Positions 1 through 9,224 of a DNA stretch of 64,000 bases are shown here, piece after piece. The notes under the pieces were generated by a model. The model ran no database searches, was not told where the DNA came from, and saw only the letters and a program-made list of their open reading frames with translations. A program made the position numbers and the translations under genes. Source of the stretch: Marisediminitalea aggregata (GTDB taxonomy: Bacteria; Pseudomonadota; Gammaproteobacteria; Enterobacterales; Alteromonadaceae); NCBI RefSeq assembly GCF_900129565.1, contig NZ_FQWD01000001.1:62001-126000 (forward strand), written 5' to 3'. Every line of letters starts with the position of its first letter. The stretch's first letter is position 1.

Positions 1-213
1 GTCGATGCGAGCCGCATCACATTGACGCTGCAACGCCAAAGACATGAGGTAGTTCTGATCTTTTTGCTTTTGTGCCAAACCCTTTATTCCATTGTATTCG
101 GTTCGGCTTTCGGGGCTTTTCCCTCGCTCATAAGGCGGTGCAGAATTCGTTGAACAGCCACCTAACAGCAAAATAATAATGCCAGTCAGAACAGTGTATT
201 TGAACAAAACCAT
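1..213 (-). CDS. Putative lipoprotein, 5' part only
   Basis: This is the first 71 codons of a gene that runs off the left edge; it starts with ATG at 213. The N-terminus is a typical lipoprotein signal: MVLFKYTVLTG, a hydrophobic Ile/Leu stretch, then the lipobox LLGGC with the acylated Cys at about residue 23. The mature part begins STNSAPPYERG and is hydrophilic. I recognise no family from the visible part. The protein is probably anchored in the outer membrane or periplasm. It lies downstream of the lipase chaperone gene on the same strand, with 137 bases between, so a shared transcript is possible but not shown. Confidence 0.75.
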   Translation of the reverse strand, partial: MVLFKYTVLTGIIILLLGGCSTNSAPPYERGKSPESRTEYNGIKGLAQKQKDQNYLMSLALQRQCDAARID

Positions 214-350
214 CACTCCACGTTGTACCAGATAGTATCACCGTGAGTTTATGGTATTAATTCAGGATTTTAGTGCTGATACGCCGGACTTTTTACCCGT
301 TTGTACACACTTAGGAAGTTTGGGAATACAGAGCCCCTTATTCTTACTTG

Positions 351-1310
351 TTATATGCCAAGTAACTCGGGGTTTTCCAGAAAAACCCGCAAGCGCTTTT
401 TCTCTGCGTCGCTGAAATGTGTTGCCATGTATTGTTCAATAGCCTGTTGTTGCTCTGCATCAGTCATTTGCTGGTCTTGTTGCAATGCATTGTGCCACTG
501 CTTGTAACTCTTTACCTTTTTCTGCCAGGCCTGACGTTTTTCCGTTGTTGCCTGCAGGCGAGCTGCCACCTCGGCGCCGAACTCTGCCGATGCGGCGTTA
601 TACAAAGTTTCGCCTTCATATTGAATGGCTAGTTCACGCAATGCTTTTACTTCCATAGAGTCTGTAAAACCTTGCTTTTGAGACTCGGGTAGCGCAGCCA
701 ATTGCTGCTCAATAAGCGCCGCCTTTTGCGCTTCGGAATAATAAGGATCCTGAGATATTCTCAGGCGCTCAAAAGCAGCCAGATCAAACGCGACGTCATC
801 GGCGAACAGACATTCATACTCCGGTTCCGAAAAGAAGTCGTAGCGCATCTGTGTTAGCGCGTCCATTCTTGCTGTAATCGCTTCCAGGTCCGGTGTAGCC
901 AGTGCATCTTCTGGTTCGAGAGCCAGCAAAGCCACTTTGTATTCCACGTACCGCGTAAACAAATCCATGTAAGCAGCGAGCTGTTCGCCGTCGTAACCTT
1001 GTTGAATTTTGGCTTCCCGGTATTCAGCCAGAATAGCGTCTGTTCCGAGACCTTCTCGTTCAAAAATAAAGGCGTCAAACTCGTCCTTTAAACCCGCATG
1101 CAATGTAAACAGGATCTCTGAGGGAACAGGGTTAATTGAATGGTAAGGTTGTGTGCTGTCATCTGAATCAACCGCCGGGGTCGATTCCATCTTGTTTGAC
1201 GTGATTGCCCTTTCAACATCGCTTTCAGGTTGTTGTTGCTTTGACGTGGTGGTGAGTTTTAACCCCACCACCAGCACCAAAAGCGCAATCAGTATTACGC
1301 TTTTTCGCAC
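351..1310 (-). CDS. lifO: Lipase secretion chaperone (Lif family)
   Basis: Predicted lipase-specific foldase, 319 residues. It has one N-terminal membrane segment (residues 5-16, ILIALLVLVVGL) with no cleavage site, then a Ser/Thr/Gln-rich linker and a helical periplasmic domain ending in a charged C-terminus, the usual Lif architecture. Lif proteins fold their partner lipase in the periplasm before type II secretion. The gene starts with GTG one base after the lipase stop codon, so the pair is translationally coupled. The conserved Lif motif (consensus RxxFDYxLSAxGE, from memory) is recognisable only as KDEFDAFIFEREG near residue 78, so it is divergent. The assignment rests on architecture, length and the adjacent lipase. 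Confidence 0.85.
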   Translation of the reverse strand: MRKSVILIALLVLVVGLKLTTTSKQQQPESDVERAITSNKMESTPAVDSDDSTQPYHSINPVPSEILFTLHAGLKDEFDAFIFEREGLGTDAILAEYREAKIQQGYDGEQLAAYMDLFTRYVEYKVALLALEPEDALATPDLEAITARMDALTQMRYDFFSEPEYECLFADDVAFDLAAFERLRISQDPYYSEAQKAALIEQQLAALPESQKQGFTDSMEVKALRELAIQYEGETLYNAASAEFGAEVAARLQATTEKRQAWQKKVKSYKQWHNALQQDQQMTDAEQQQAIEQYMATHFSDAEKKRLRVFLENPELLGI

Positions 1311-1311
1311 G

Positions 1312-2244
1312 TTACAGGCCCAGTGACTTCAGGCGCTGCGCCTGTTTTACAAATACTTGTACCGGATCGGTTTCAAACCAGTGATGAATACCAAAAACCT
1401 GATTGACTTCATCCAGGTGGTTCATGCGATAGCGGTCGTTGATAACATACCCCAACTGAGAGCTACAGCTGGATACCAGGCCGTCGTTGGGCTCGTCAAA
1501 TGCCAGGCCGGTTAACACCATAAGCGGATCGCTAACATCAAGCGGATTAGTCAGTGTCTTGCCACCACTCCATGAAAAATAGTACACACCATTTTCAGCC
1601 AGCATATCGCCGTCATTGGTACAGTAACCACTTGGCATACCCTCTGGATAACGAGCATTAAATTTGGCTGCGCCTTCTGTGGTAAGCGAATCCATTGCCG
1701 CTACGCTGTCTGTTGGCAACTCACGCGGATCTGAACCTGAAACAAGTTCAATCACATTCGCAAAGGCATTTACTACCGTACCGGCAACGCCTTCTTGTGG
1801 TGAGTCTTCATCCAGGCTTTTGCGCACTAAATCTGCTACCTTGCTGCCCTGATTCACACCCGCAACTGAAGTTGCTGATGCAACCAACTCGGGCGCAACG
1901 CTGGCGACGTATCGAATAGTTGGACCACCATGACTGTGACCAATCAGGTTAACCTTTTCAGCGCCTGAATGTGCTAATACTTCCTGTACATACGCTAACA
2001 ACTGCTCGCCACGTACTTCACTGGAATTGGCAGGTGACACGGTAGCGGTGTATACCTTCGCGCCGTAGCGCGTCAGTTTGTTGGGTACTTTGTAAAAGTA
2101 ATCAACGCCCAGGGCGTCATCAAATCCAAACAGACCGTGCACAAGCACAATCGGATATTTGGTTGAGGTATCAGGAGCCGCGTAGGCAGGTACAGCAGCA
2201 TTAAACAACCATGCCAAACAAGCGAAATAGAGTGCTTTTTTCAT
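1312..2244 (-). CDS. Secreted triacylglycerol lipase (family I)
   Basis: Extracellular true lipase, 310 residues. A Sec signal peptide ends at about AYA/APD (residue 23). The core is an alpha/beta hydrolase: the oxyanion-hole strand IVLVHGLFG (residues 32-40), the nucleophile elbow GHSHGG with Ser104, Asp254 in EPNDGLVSS and His276 in RMNHLDEVNQ form the expected triad. Cys208 and Cys260 match the single disulfide of Pseudomonas-type lipases, and the Asp next to Cys208 and near His276 fit the calcium site. It hydrolyses long-chain triglycerides and is exported in two steps, needing the foldase encoded immediately downstream. The upstream 397 bases hold its promoter. Confidence 0.95.
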   Translation of the reverse strand: MKKALYFACLAWLFNAAVPAYAAPDTSTKYPIVLVHGLFGFDDALGVDYFYKVPNKLTRYGAKVYTATVSPANSSEVRGEQLLAYVQEVLAHSGAEKVNLIGHSHGGPTIRYVASVAPELVASATSVAGVNQGSKVADLVRKSLDEDSPQEGVAGTVVNAFANVIELVSGSDPRELPTDSVAAMDSLTTEGAAKFNARYPEGMPSGYCTNDGDMLAENGVYYFSWSGGKTLTNPLDVSDPLMVLTGLAFDEPNDGLVSSCSSQLGYVINDRYRMNHLDEVNQVFGIHHWFETDPVQVFVKQAQRLKSLGL

Positions 2245-2641
2245 GTGTGTGTCCTGTATTGTGTATTTTCAGTTGTCATTAATGTTCTGTCGTTAGGCTC
2301 TCATCAGAGGTCTAACCATTGTTATTATTTTGTTAACATTTCATTAATTTTCGCAACTTTCAAGTGAAAAATGACTATTTGGACACGCCAGACTTACTAC
2401 ACGATACCAGCAAGATTTGTAGTATTTATTCAATTTTCCTTAAAAATTAGCGCATTAATCACTAAACCTGAAGGTGGAGAGGTCCACTAGCCCCCACATT
2501 CACAATATGAATGCGTATCATGGATAGTAGAAATACATTTGAGATAGTAAATACGTCGAGACATCAGTGTAAATGATGTCTCTTTACAAGGAATGGACAC
2601 CCGGGTTTTGAAACCAGATTAGAAAATTTTGCGTGTTTTAC
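2245..2641. other. Intergenic region between lipase and GST genes
   Basis: An AT-rich 397-base gap. The part next to the lipase gene must carry the lipase promoter (minus strand); a long TTGTTA/ATTTTG-rich stretch lies at 2318-2350, but I cannot place a convincing -35/-10 pair. The only clear structure is the inverted repeat at 2558-2582, listed separately. No supported ORF was found on either strand. Confidence 0.5.
2558..2582. repeat. 9-bp perfect inverted repeat downstream of GST gene
   Basis: GAGACATCA, seven-base spacer, TGATGTCTC. It lies 60 bases past the GST stop codon. In RNA it would form a 9-bp hairpin but no T-run follows on the minus strand, so it is a weak terminator or an operator for the lipase promoter region. 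Confidence 0.45.
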
Positions 2642-3256
2642 TCAAGCCGACGCGCTGGCTCTTGCGCTAACGAGTTGATGCCAACGTTTAAGGTTTTCCT
2701 GATGCTCAGCCAGTCTGATTTTCACCACGCGGGCAAAGTCGATTGCGCACAACGCAATAATGTCAGCAACGGTGAATGCATCACCGGCAATGAAGTCACT
2801 CTCGCCCATACGCGCGTCGAGGATATCCAGAAATGCGACAACATCTTTACCGGCTTGTTCTCCAAAAGCAGGCACAGGGGTCATACGGTCTTTGAAATAA
2901 CCGGTTGAATGTTGAAAACACTGGGTAACGGGCAACATCAGGCACTGATCTACCCGGCGCTGCCACATGCCCACGATGCCCTTTTCTAATGGTGTGGTTC
3001 CAAGTAACGGCGGTTCCGGATGCATGGCTTCTATGTAGGTACAAATCGCGTCGGTTTCACTAATACAGGTGCCATCAGCCAATTCCAGAATGGGTAACTT
3101 TCCCATCGGATTTTTGGCAAGCATGGCGGGTGACAGGTTTTCTCCTTTCTGGATATCCAGTTGAACATAGTTAACATCAACGCCTTTTTCCGCCAGAAAC
3201 ATGCGTACCCGGCGCGGATTGGGTGCCCGGGAAGCATCATAAACAGTGTAAGTCAT
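2642..3256 (-). CDS. Glutathione S-transferase
   Basis: Cytosolic GST of 204 residues. The N-terminal thioredoxin-like half contains SRAPNPRRVRMFLAEKG, where the active-site Ser/Cys-Pro region sits in bacterial GSTs, followed by NPMGKLPILELADG and the glutathione-binding SETDAICTYIE (E-S/T-D-A-I). The C-terminal half is all-helical with FTVADIIALCAIDFARV, the usual N-capping/hydrophobic staple region. Function is glutathione conjugation or reduction of an unknown substrate. It starts at ATG 3256 and stands alone, 37 bases upstream of the ubiG stop on the same strand (ubiG is further upstream in transcription). Confidence 0.92.
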   Translation of the reverse strand: MTYTVYDASRAPNPRRVRMFLAEKGVDVNYVQLDIQKGENLSPAMLAKNPMGKLPILELADGTCISETDAICTYIEAMHPEPPLLGTTPLEKGIVGMWQRRVDQCLMLPVTQCFQHSTGYFKDRMTPVPAFGEQAGKDVVAFLDILDARMGESDFIAGDAFTVADIIALCAIDFARVVKIRLAEHQENLKRWHQLVSARASASA

Positions 3257-3293
3257 CGTCAGTTCCTTTTTAAACGCCTGCAGAACAGTCAGA

Positions 3294-4064
3294 TTAGTCG
3301 ATGAAGTGGCGTTTATAAAGCTGTATATAATTTACCTTGAGAGACGAAGACAACCGCCACTGGCCTGAAAGCGGATTCAGTTTCATGCCGGTTTCATAGA
3401 CGGATTCAAACTTTTCCGGCTTAACCCAGCTGGCTAACTCTACCGGTTTTACAAATTGCTTCCAGTCATGGGTACCCACCGGTAGATAACGCATTACATA
3501 CTCTGCGCCCACAATAGCAATCAGCCAGGACAGCCAGGTACGGTTTAACGTCGCTAGCACCAATGTCCCTTTTGGACTGACAAGCTGTGCGCATTGGCCA
3601 ATAAGTGCGGGCTGATCCGGAACATGTTCCACGACCTCAGCGTTAATGACGATATCGTATTTGTTGCCAGCCTGTACTTCCTGCTCGGCAAGATGGTGCG
3701 AATAGCGAATATTCAATCCGGATTGAGCCGCGTGTGCTTTGGCTACCTCAATACTCACTGCACTGGCATCAATGCCCGTTACATCGGCGCCCTTTCTGGC
3801 CAGCGCTTCGCTTATCAAGCCACCACCACAGCCGACATCTAAGACGGACAGGCCCTGTAAACAACGCTCCGAATTGGGGTCGCGATTGTGACAATAAGCC
3901 AAATGTTGAATCATATAAGCAGCGCGCGTGGTATTAAACGCCAACGCGGTTTTGAACTTACCGTTCGGGTCCCACCACTCCCTGGCCATCTGATTAAACC
4001 GGGCGATTTCCTGTGCCGAGGTATTATCGTTAATAGGTTGACTTAACTGACTTTTGTCTAACAT
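3294..4064 (-). CDS. ubiG: Ubiquinone biosynthesis O-methyltransferase UbiG
   Basis: SAM-dependent enzyme that carries out both O-methylations of ubiquinone synthesis (2-polyprenyl-6-hydroxyphenol and 3-demethylubiquinol). Class I methyltransferase motifs are clear: motif I DVGCGGGLISEALARKG, the acidic residue in VTGID, then NAEVVEHVPD and GTLVLATLNRT. WDPNGKFK near the N-terminus and the GTHDWKQFV region are typical of UbiG. I chose ATG 4064 because it gives 256 residues, close to family length; an upstream in-frame TTG at 4115 would add 17 residues without similarity. It is divergent from the diguanylate cyclase gene. Confidence 0.96.
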   Translation of the reverse strand: MLDKSQLSQPINDNTSAQEIARFNQMAREWWDPNGKFKTALAFNTTRAAYMIQHLAYCHNRDPNSERCLQGLSVLDVGCGGGLISEALARKGADVTGIDASAVSIEVAKAHAAQSGLNIRYSHHLAEQEVQAGNKYDIVINAEVVEHVPDQPALIGQCAQLVSPKGTLVLATLNRTWLSWLIAIVGAEYVMRYLPVGTHDWKQFVKPVELASWVKPEKFESVYETGMKLNPLSGQWRLSSSLKVNYIQLYKRHFID

Positions 4065-4336
4065 CTGGACTATTCCAAAGACGCCATCACTGGGCGGGAA
4101 GTATAGTATAACCAACGCACTTGCATGAACACTTACTTAAGAGACCACCCACTTACTGACGAAAACTATGCTTTTCAATTTGTGTTTGTTCATAACGGTA
4201 ATAGGTTTAAGTTTAATACCCCCCTCACACAGGAATTGATCAAAGCCCACATTACCGCACCATTTAAACTTAGACTAAAGTTGAAATTGTGCATTTTTCA
4301 CACTACGTTTTAAGTAATCGTGATAGGAGCGTATCG

Positions 4337-5788
4337 ATGAACCTGCAATTTACGGCTTTGTACACAACGCCGCACCATTCCTTAATCGTAGTCGCAAAAA
4401 AAACCGGCACCCAGCTCGCTTATTTGGTTATAGGTCTGGCAGCCTGTGTACTGGCAGGGCATGCTTTCGACATAGAGTATCTTTACCGTCCGGTGGCGGG
4501 TGGGCCTGCAACCCATCCTTTTACCGCTATATTGTTTTTGTCGTTGTCTTTTTCCTTGATTTTGCAATTCAGGAAAAAGGTCGTTTCAATTAGCCTGCAA
4601 GTCGCCGTTGCTTTGGCCATGCTGAGCCTTTTGCTGTTAAATGTGGCTTCTCCAATACAGTCGTCAGATACCTTTTTTTCTTCACGCCATCTGGCTGAAA
4701 TTTTCCAGCTTCACCCTTCAAATCGCTTGTCAGGTAACACCTTCTTAGTGATCAGTTGCTTGTTAATGGCCATCTGGGCCCGAAAAGCTCGACACTCCAC
4801 CGTTTGCCAGGCTCTGGCGTTAATGGCGCTTTGCATTTCAACAATGGCGCTCACCGGGTACGCATACCAGATTCCGGCCTTTTATCAGGATATGTCTTTA
4901 TTTACCGTGACACTCAGCTTTTTTCTGGCTGCATCAGTGTTAGGAATCACCGCGAATCGGGGCACAGTCCGCGCGGTACTTTCCCCACATTTAGGCGGAC
5001 AGATCGCACGGGTGCAGTTTATTGTTGGCGGGATGTTTTTCTTTGGCACTGGCTACCTGGTTATTCGCTCAGTTGCCAGCACTCAGGTGTCCAGTCTCTT
5101 TGGCAGCTATGTCATTGCCGTGTGCTGGTTTCTGTTTGTTGTGCTTATGATAGGGGCCAGTGTGCATGAACAAACCGATCGCACGCGTCGCAAATTAGAA
5201 AAGAAACTACGTGCCGTGGCACTTTACGACGAACTCACCCAGTTATTGAATCGACGTGGCTTTAAACAAGTAATAGACCAGCAATTGGCTCATCAACGAC
5301 GTGTTGGCGGTGGCGTGGGGTTAATGCTGGTTGACATAGATCACTTTAAACAGGTGAACGACCGCTACGGCCATGACGTTGGCGACAAAGTCATTCGTCA
5401 TATTGCCTGGAATCTACGGCGTCTGGTGCGAGACACAGATTCAGTGTGTCGTTACGGCGGGGAAGAGTTTGCAATATTGCTACCGCACACTGATCCCGAA
5501 GGTGTCATCATTGCCGCCAATACCTTACAACATGCCATTGAGGCGCTTAGCATCCCCATTTTTGAGGAAGAGTCGTTGTCGGTAACGGTGTCGATTGGCT
5601 GTGCGAATGTGGTCAATGGGTTAATAGAAAAAGCGCTTAAACGGGCCGATGAAGCCTTGTACGAATCAAAACGCGCGGGGAGAAACTGTGTGTCTGGCAG
5701 GTTCGAAGCGCCCCAGTCAGTTTACTCCTTGCCCAAACAGGCGCAGCGGAGCCGCCATTTCTTTCGATCAGCCAAGCAGCAAAATTAA
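4337..5788 (+). CDS. Membrane-bound diguanylate cyclase (GGDEF)
   Basis: Predicted c-di-GMP synthase, 483 residues. Residues 25-275 hold about seven or eight hydrophobic segments forming an integral-membrane sensor region with no named domain that I recognise. A basic linker (DRTRRKLEKKLR) leads into the GGDEF domain: ALYDELTQLLNRRGF, metal-binding DIDHFKQVND, and the intact active-site motif GGEEF at 374-378. An inhibitory I-site RDTD (365-368) lies five residues before GGEEF, so product inhibition is expected. No EAL domain. ATG 4337 follows TAGGAGCG at good spacing; an in-frame TTG at 4289 lacks this. Confidence 0.95.
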   Translation: MNLQFTALYTTPHHSLIVVAKKTGTQLAYLVIGLAACVLAGHAFDIEYLYRPVAGGPATHPFTAILFLSLSFSLILQFRKKVVSISLQVAVALAMLSLLLLNVASPIQSSDTFFSSRHLAEIFQLHPSNRLSGNTFLVISCLLMAIWARKARHSTVCQALALMALCISTMALTGYAYQIPAFYQDMSLFTVTLSFFLAASVLGITANRGTVRAVLSPHLGGQIARVQFIVGGMFFFGTGYLVIRSVASTQVSSLFGSYVIAVCWFLFVVLMIGASVHEQTDRTRRKLEKKLRAVALYDELTQLLNRRGFKQVIDQQLAHQRRVGGGVGLMLVDIDHFKQVNDRYGHDVGDKVIRHIAWNLRRLVRDTDSVCRYGGEEFAILLPHTDPEGVIIAANTLQHAIEALSIPIFEEESLSVTVSIGCANVVNGLIEKALKRADEALYESKRAGRNCVSGRFEAPQSVYSLPKQAQRSRHFFRSAKQQN

Positions 5789-5793
5789 ATTGG

Positions 5794-6213
5794 TTACTGC
5801 TGTTTGGCCGACCAGGCCTCCAAGGCGGATTTGGCGTTGGCGTCGATGGCGTCTTTATTCTGACTCACCCAGTATTTTTCCATAACGCGTACATTGGCCT
5901 GATTCGCTTTATAGAAAAAGTCTACGATATCGCCGACCAGGGGAATAAATCCCAAACCAAAATCAAGTAGCGCATTGCGCAACATGACTTTCACCAGGCC
6001 CGGTGGAAGCCCCATTTTCTTGCCGAGGTACACAATTCTTAACGCGGCGATAAGCATAACCGCATCCCCCAGCCCCGGGATCAAGCCTATAATGGCATCT
6101 AGACCGATGCGAAACGGAATAAACGGGAGCTTGAAGGCAGTATCTAACCGATTGGCCAGCTTTTGTGCTTTCAGCAACTCAGTAGGTGCTGTGACTCCCG
6201 TTTTATTGTTCAT
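5794..6213 (-). CDS. DUF4112 family protein
   Basis: A 139-residue protein of unknown function. The family core is clear: FRIGLDAIIGLIPGLGDAV, then GKKMGLPPGLVKVMLRN and FIPLVGDIVDFFYKANQANV. The two Gly/Pro-rich hydrophobic hairpins suggest membrane association. Its ATG overlaps the hemH stop codon (ATGA), so it is translationally coupled downstream of ferrochelatase; whether that implies a role in haem or membrane metabolism is unknown. It converges with the diguanylate cyclase gene, five bases apart. Confidence 0.85.
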   Translation of the reverse strand: MNNKTGVTAPTELLKAQKLANRLDTAFKLPFIPFRIGLDAIIGLIPGLGDAVMLIAALRIVYLGKKMGLPPGLVKVMLRNALLDFGLGFIPLVGDIVDFFYKANQANVRVMEKYWVSQNKDAIDANAKSALEAWSAKQQ

Positions 6214-7289
6214 TGTTTGCTTCCCATCTCCTTCGCCAGCTGTTCACGCTGGGCATTGTTGTCTGACACCTGCCAGCCATGCAGGTTTTCCTTAATTAAT
6301 CCGAACAACATATTGATGTGTTCCGGTTCACTGTTCAACGCCGGGATATATTCATACCGCTCACCGCCAGCTTCCATGAAGTAGTCACGATTTTCCTCGC
6401 CAATCTCCTCAATGGTTTCAAGGCAATCCGCAGAAAAGCCCGGACATACCACTTGTACCGACTTCACGCCCTCAGCGGGTAACCCTTTTAAGGTTTCGTC
6501 GGTGTAAGGTTTCAACCACTCTTCACGGCCAAAGCGCGACTGGAATGTTGTCATATACTCTGATTTATCCAGACCCAGCGCCTCGGCTATCAGGCGTGAC
6601 GTTTTATGGCACTCACAATGGTAAGGATCACCGCTGTCCAGATAGCGTTTTGGCACCCCGTGGTACGACAGGATCAACTTGTCGGCCCGACCGTAATGCT
6701 GCCAGTGTTGCTGAATTTTATCAGCCACGGCCTGAATATAATCGGGTCGATCGTGATAGTGACTCACGAATCGAAAATCCGGTAACCAGCGACGCTTTAC
6801 AAAATCATGGGCTACAGCATCAAAGGTTGATGCCACCGTAGATGCACTGTACTGCGGGTAAAGCGGAAGAACCAGTAACTTGCGTACGCCCTGGCTGAGC
6901 ATGCGGTCGATGGTGCCACTTACCGACGGTTCGCCATAGCGCATGGCAAATTCCACCACCACGTTGTCACCAAACTCGGTCGCACAACGTTTAGCCAGCG
7001 CTTCGGCCTGAGCCTTAGTGTGAACCATGAGTGGCGAACCTTGTTCTGACCACACTGACGCATAGGCTTCAGCTGAGCGTTTGGGGCGAATATTCAAAAT
7101 AACGCCGTTGAGGATAAACCACCAAATCAACCGCGGCACTTCTACCACCCGGGGATCAGACAAAAACTCTTTCAGATAGGGTTTCAGCGCCGCTTTTGTT
7201 GGCGCTTGAGGCGTTCCCAGATTGGTAATTAGCACGCCTATCTTGTCTGACTGACCGTGGGTAAACCCGGCATTTCCAGTGAATTTCAT
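6210..7289 (-). CDS. hemH: Ferrochelatase
   Basis: Inserts Fe2+ into protoporphyrin IX, the last step of haem synthesis, at the inner face of the cytoplasmic membrane. 359 residues. Seen: GVLITNLGTPQAPTKAALK near the N-terminus, the metal/porphyrin His in LSYHGVPKRY, the CxC-containing segment YHCECHKTSRLIAEAL, and TTFQSRFGREEWLKPYTD followed by VCPGFSADCLETIEEI. The catalytic Glu lies in this C-terminal GFxxDCLETxxEI motif. The gene starts at ATG 7289 and is followed with a 4-base overlap by the DUF4112 gene. hemE is also in this window (20.5 kb) but not linked. Confidence 0.97.
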   Translation of the reverse strand: MKFTGNAGFTHGQSDKIGVLITNLGTPQAPTKAALKPYLKEFLSDPRVVEVPRLIWWFILNGVILNIRPKRSAEAYASVWSEQGSPLMVHTKAQAEALAKRCATEFGDNVVVEFAMRYGEPSVSGTIDRMLSQGVRKLLVLPLYPQYSASTVASTFDAVAHDFVKRRWLPDFRFVSHYHDRPDYIQAVADKIQQHWQHYGRADKLILSYHGVPKRYLDSGDPYHCECHKTSRLIAEALGLDKSEYMTTFQSRFGREEWLKPYTDETLKGLPAEGVKSVQVVCPGFSADCLETIEEIGEENRDYFMEAGGERYEYIPALNSEPEHINMLFGLIKENLHGWQVSDNNAQREQLAKEMGSKQ

Positions 7290-7356
7290 TGATTACTATC
7301 TCGCTGTTATTACTTACTGTTTGGGCATACTACGTGGCGTATACCCAAACAGACTA

Positions 7357-8952
7357 CTACGGCTGATAATAAGTCGCGGCGCCCGGTCCGACCGGCATCC
7401 CCAACACAAATACCCAGATGTAAAACAACAGGGTCCAGCCAACAATAAATACCATACTGTAGGGCAGCATCATGGCAATCAGCGTACCCATTCCCACGTC
7501 TTTCTTATACTTCGCGGCCATAGCCATGATCAGGCCAAAATAGCTCATCATCGGCGAAATAACATTGGTAACCGAATCACCTATGCGGTACGCCGCCTGA
7601 ATGACTTCGGGCGCAAATCCCACCAGCATCAGCATGGGCACAAACACCGGGGCAGTCACAGCCCATTGTGCCGACGCACTGCCCAGTGACAAGTTAACAA
7701 TGCCGCACATCAAAATGAACAGGAAGAATACTTCCGGGCCATCTAAACCCAGTTGCTGCAGCAGCGCTGCCCCTTCAACCGCCATTACCGTGCCCAGATT
7801 GGTCCATTTAAAGAAGGCCACAAACTGCGCAGCGAAAAACACCAGCGTAATATACAGTCCCATTGAGCCCATGCTCTTGGACATGGCATCGATAATGTCT
7901 TTGTCGTTTTTCATCGTGCCAGCGATACGACCGTAAACAAACCCCGGTACGGCAAAGCTGATAAAAATAAATGCGACTATGCCCTTAAGAAACGGCGAGC
8001 CTGCCACCGCGCCGGTTTCCGGATGACGCAGGATACCGTTTTCAGGCACCACAGTTAGCGCTAACACTGCACATACCGCGACAAATGCAACACCCGCCCA
8101 TTTCAGCGCGCGAATTTCCTGTGCAGTCGGCGCTGCCATTTTTTGTTCATCCAGCTTAACCGATGCTTCATTCGCGTCGTATTTACCTAAACGAGGCTCA
8201 ACGATTTTCTCTGTTACCAGCGTACCCATACCAGCAATCAAAAACGTGCTGATGAACATGAAATACCAATTCACTTCCGGGCCGACGACATAGTCGGGGT
8301 CGATCATGTGTGCTGCCGCTTCGGTAATACCAGAGAGTAACGGGTCAACCGTACCCAGCAACAAGTTAGCGCTATATCCGGCAGATACCCCGGCAAACGC
8401 CGCGGCCAAACCTGCCAGTGGATGACGCCCCAGAGCGTGGAAAATCATCGCGGCAAGTGGGATAAGGACCACATAGCCCAGCTCTGATGCGGTATTCGAG
8501 ATAATCCCGGCAAATACAATCGCGAAGGTTACCATGCGCTTGGACGCGTTCATTACCAGTGCCCGCATTGCAGTAGACAGTAAACCTGAGTGCTCAGCTA
8601 CTGAAACACCCAGTAGCGCAACCAATACCGTACCAAGCGGCGCAAAGCCGGTGAAGTTAGTCACCAGGCCAGTTACGATGCGCTGGAGCCCTTCGGCGCT
8701 CAGCAGTGAAATAACTTCAATGGTGCCATCTGGCGAACGCCCTTTTGCGCCCTCTGGGCGCGGGTCGATAACGGATACCTCAAAATAACCGAGTATGCCA
8801 CTCAGAATAACGATACCCACTGCCAGAAGGGCAAATAGCGTAACGGGGTGCGGCAGGAGGTTTCCCAGCCACTCTACCGTCGCAAGAAACCGAGAGAAGA
8901 GCCCTTTAGACGGCGTCGATTCTGTCGGTTTAGTTGTGTTTTCTAAACTCAA
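7357..8952 (-). CDS. AbgT family transporter
   Basis: Predicted AbgT-family membrane transporter, about 531 residues with 11-13 hydrophobic segments. Members carry p-aminobenzoyl-glutamate or export sulfonamide-like compounds. N-terminal LATVEWLGNLLPHPVTLF, SNTASELGYVVLIPLAAMIF, SAGYSANLLLGTVDPLL and the C-terminal YRIGDSVTNVISPMMSYF are hallmark segments. Start choice: TTG at 8952 has AGAGGA seven bases upstream; a longer in-frame GTG start at 8997 has no such site and adds 15 unconserved residues. It occupies the place where purA often follows hflC in related operons, but is separated from hflC by a strong terminator. Confidence 0.93.
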   Translation of the reverse strand: MSLENTTKPTESTPSKGLFSRFLATVEWLGNLLPHPVTLFALLAVGIVILSGILGYFEVSVIDPRPEGAKGRSPDGTIEVISLLSAEGLQRIVTGLVTNFTGFAPLGTVLVALLGVSVAEHSGLLSTAMRALVMNASKRMVTFAIVFAGIISNTASELGYVVLIPLAAMIFHALGRHPLAGLAAAFAGVSAGYSANLLLGTVDPLLSGITEAAAHMIDPDYVVGPEVNWYFMFISTFLIAGMGTLVTEKIVEPRLGKYDANEASVKLDEQKMAAPTAQEIRALKWAGVAFVAVCAVLALTVVPENGILRHPETGAVAGSPFLKGIVAFIFISFAVPGFVYGRIAGTMKNDKDIIDAMSKSMGSMGLYITLVFFAAQFVAFFKWTNLGTVMAVEGAALLQQLGLDGPEVFFLFILMCGIVNLSLGSASAQWAVTAPVFVPMLMLVGFAPEVIQAAYRIGDSVTNVISPMMSYFGLIMAMAAKYKKDVGMGTLIAMMLPYSMVFIVGWTLLFYIWVFVLGMPVGPGAATYYQP

Positions 8953-9165
8953 AACAAGTCCTCTGTCGTTTTTTATTATGATGTTGCTTTTATGCACTGA
9001 CTTTATTTGTCTTTGTCAGGCTATTTTAAAGGCGAAGTTTACCTTAATTCGCAGCATTTGGGCAGAGAACCAGCAGTATTTGCGGCAGTACGCGATTTAT
9101 TAAAGAGCAAAAATGGTGTTATTCGATGTTGTAAAGCATATCGTCTGGGCTTTGCTGCTTCCAAC

Positions 9166-9196
9166 AAAAAAAGCCGATGCAATGCATCGGCTTTTT
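9166..9196. terminator. Bidirectional rho-independent terminator after hflC
   Basis: A 9-bp GC-rich stem (AGCCGATGC / GCATCGGCT) flanked by A-run and T-run on both sides, 28 bases past the hflC stop. It ends the minus-strand hfl operon. Confidence 0.92.
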
Positions 9197-9224
9197 CAAC
9201 TTGATTTATTGGCGCTGTGGCTGC

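Noticed and set aside
4125-4313. 62-codon ORF between ubiG and the diguanylate cyclase gene
   Set aside because: It has no ribosome site, lies in the divergent promoter region, and its product has no recognisable feature.
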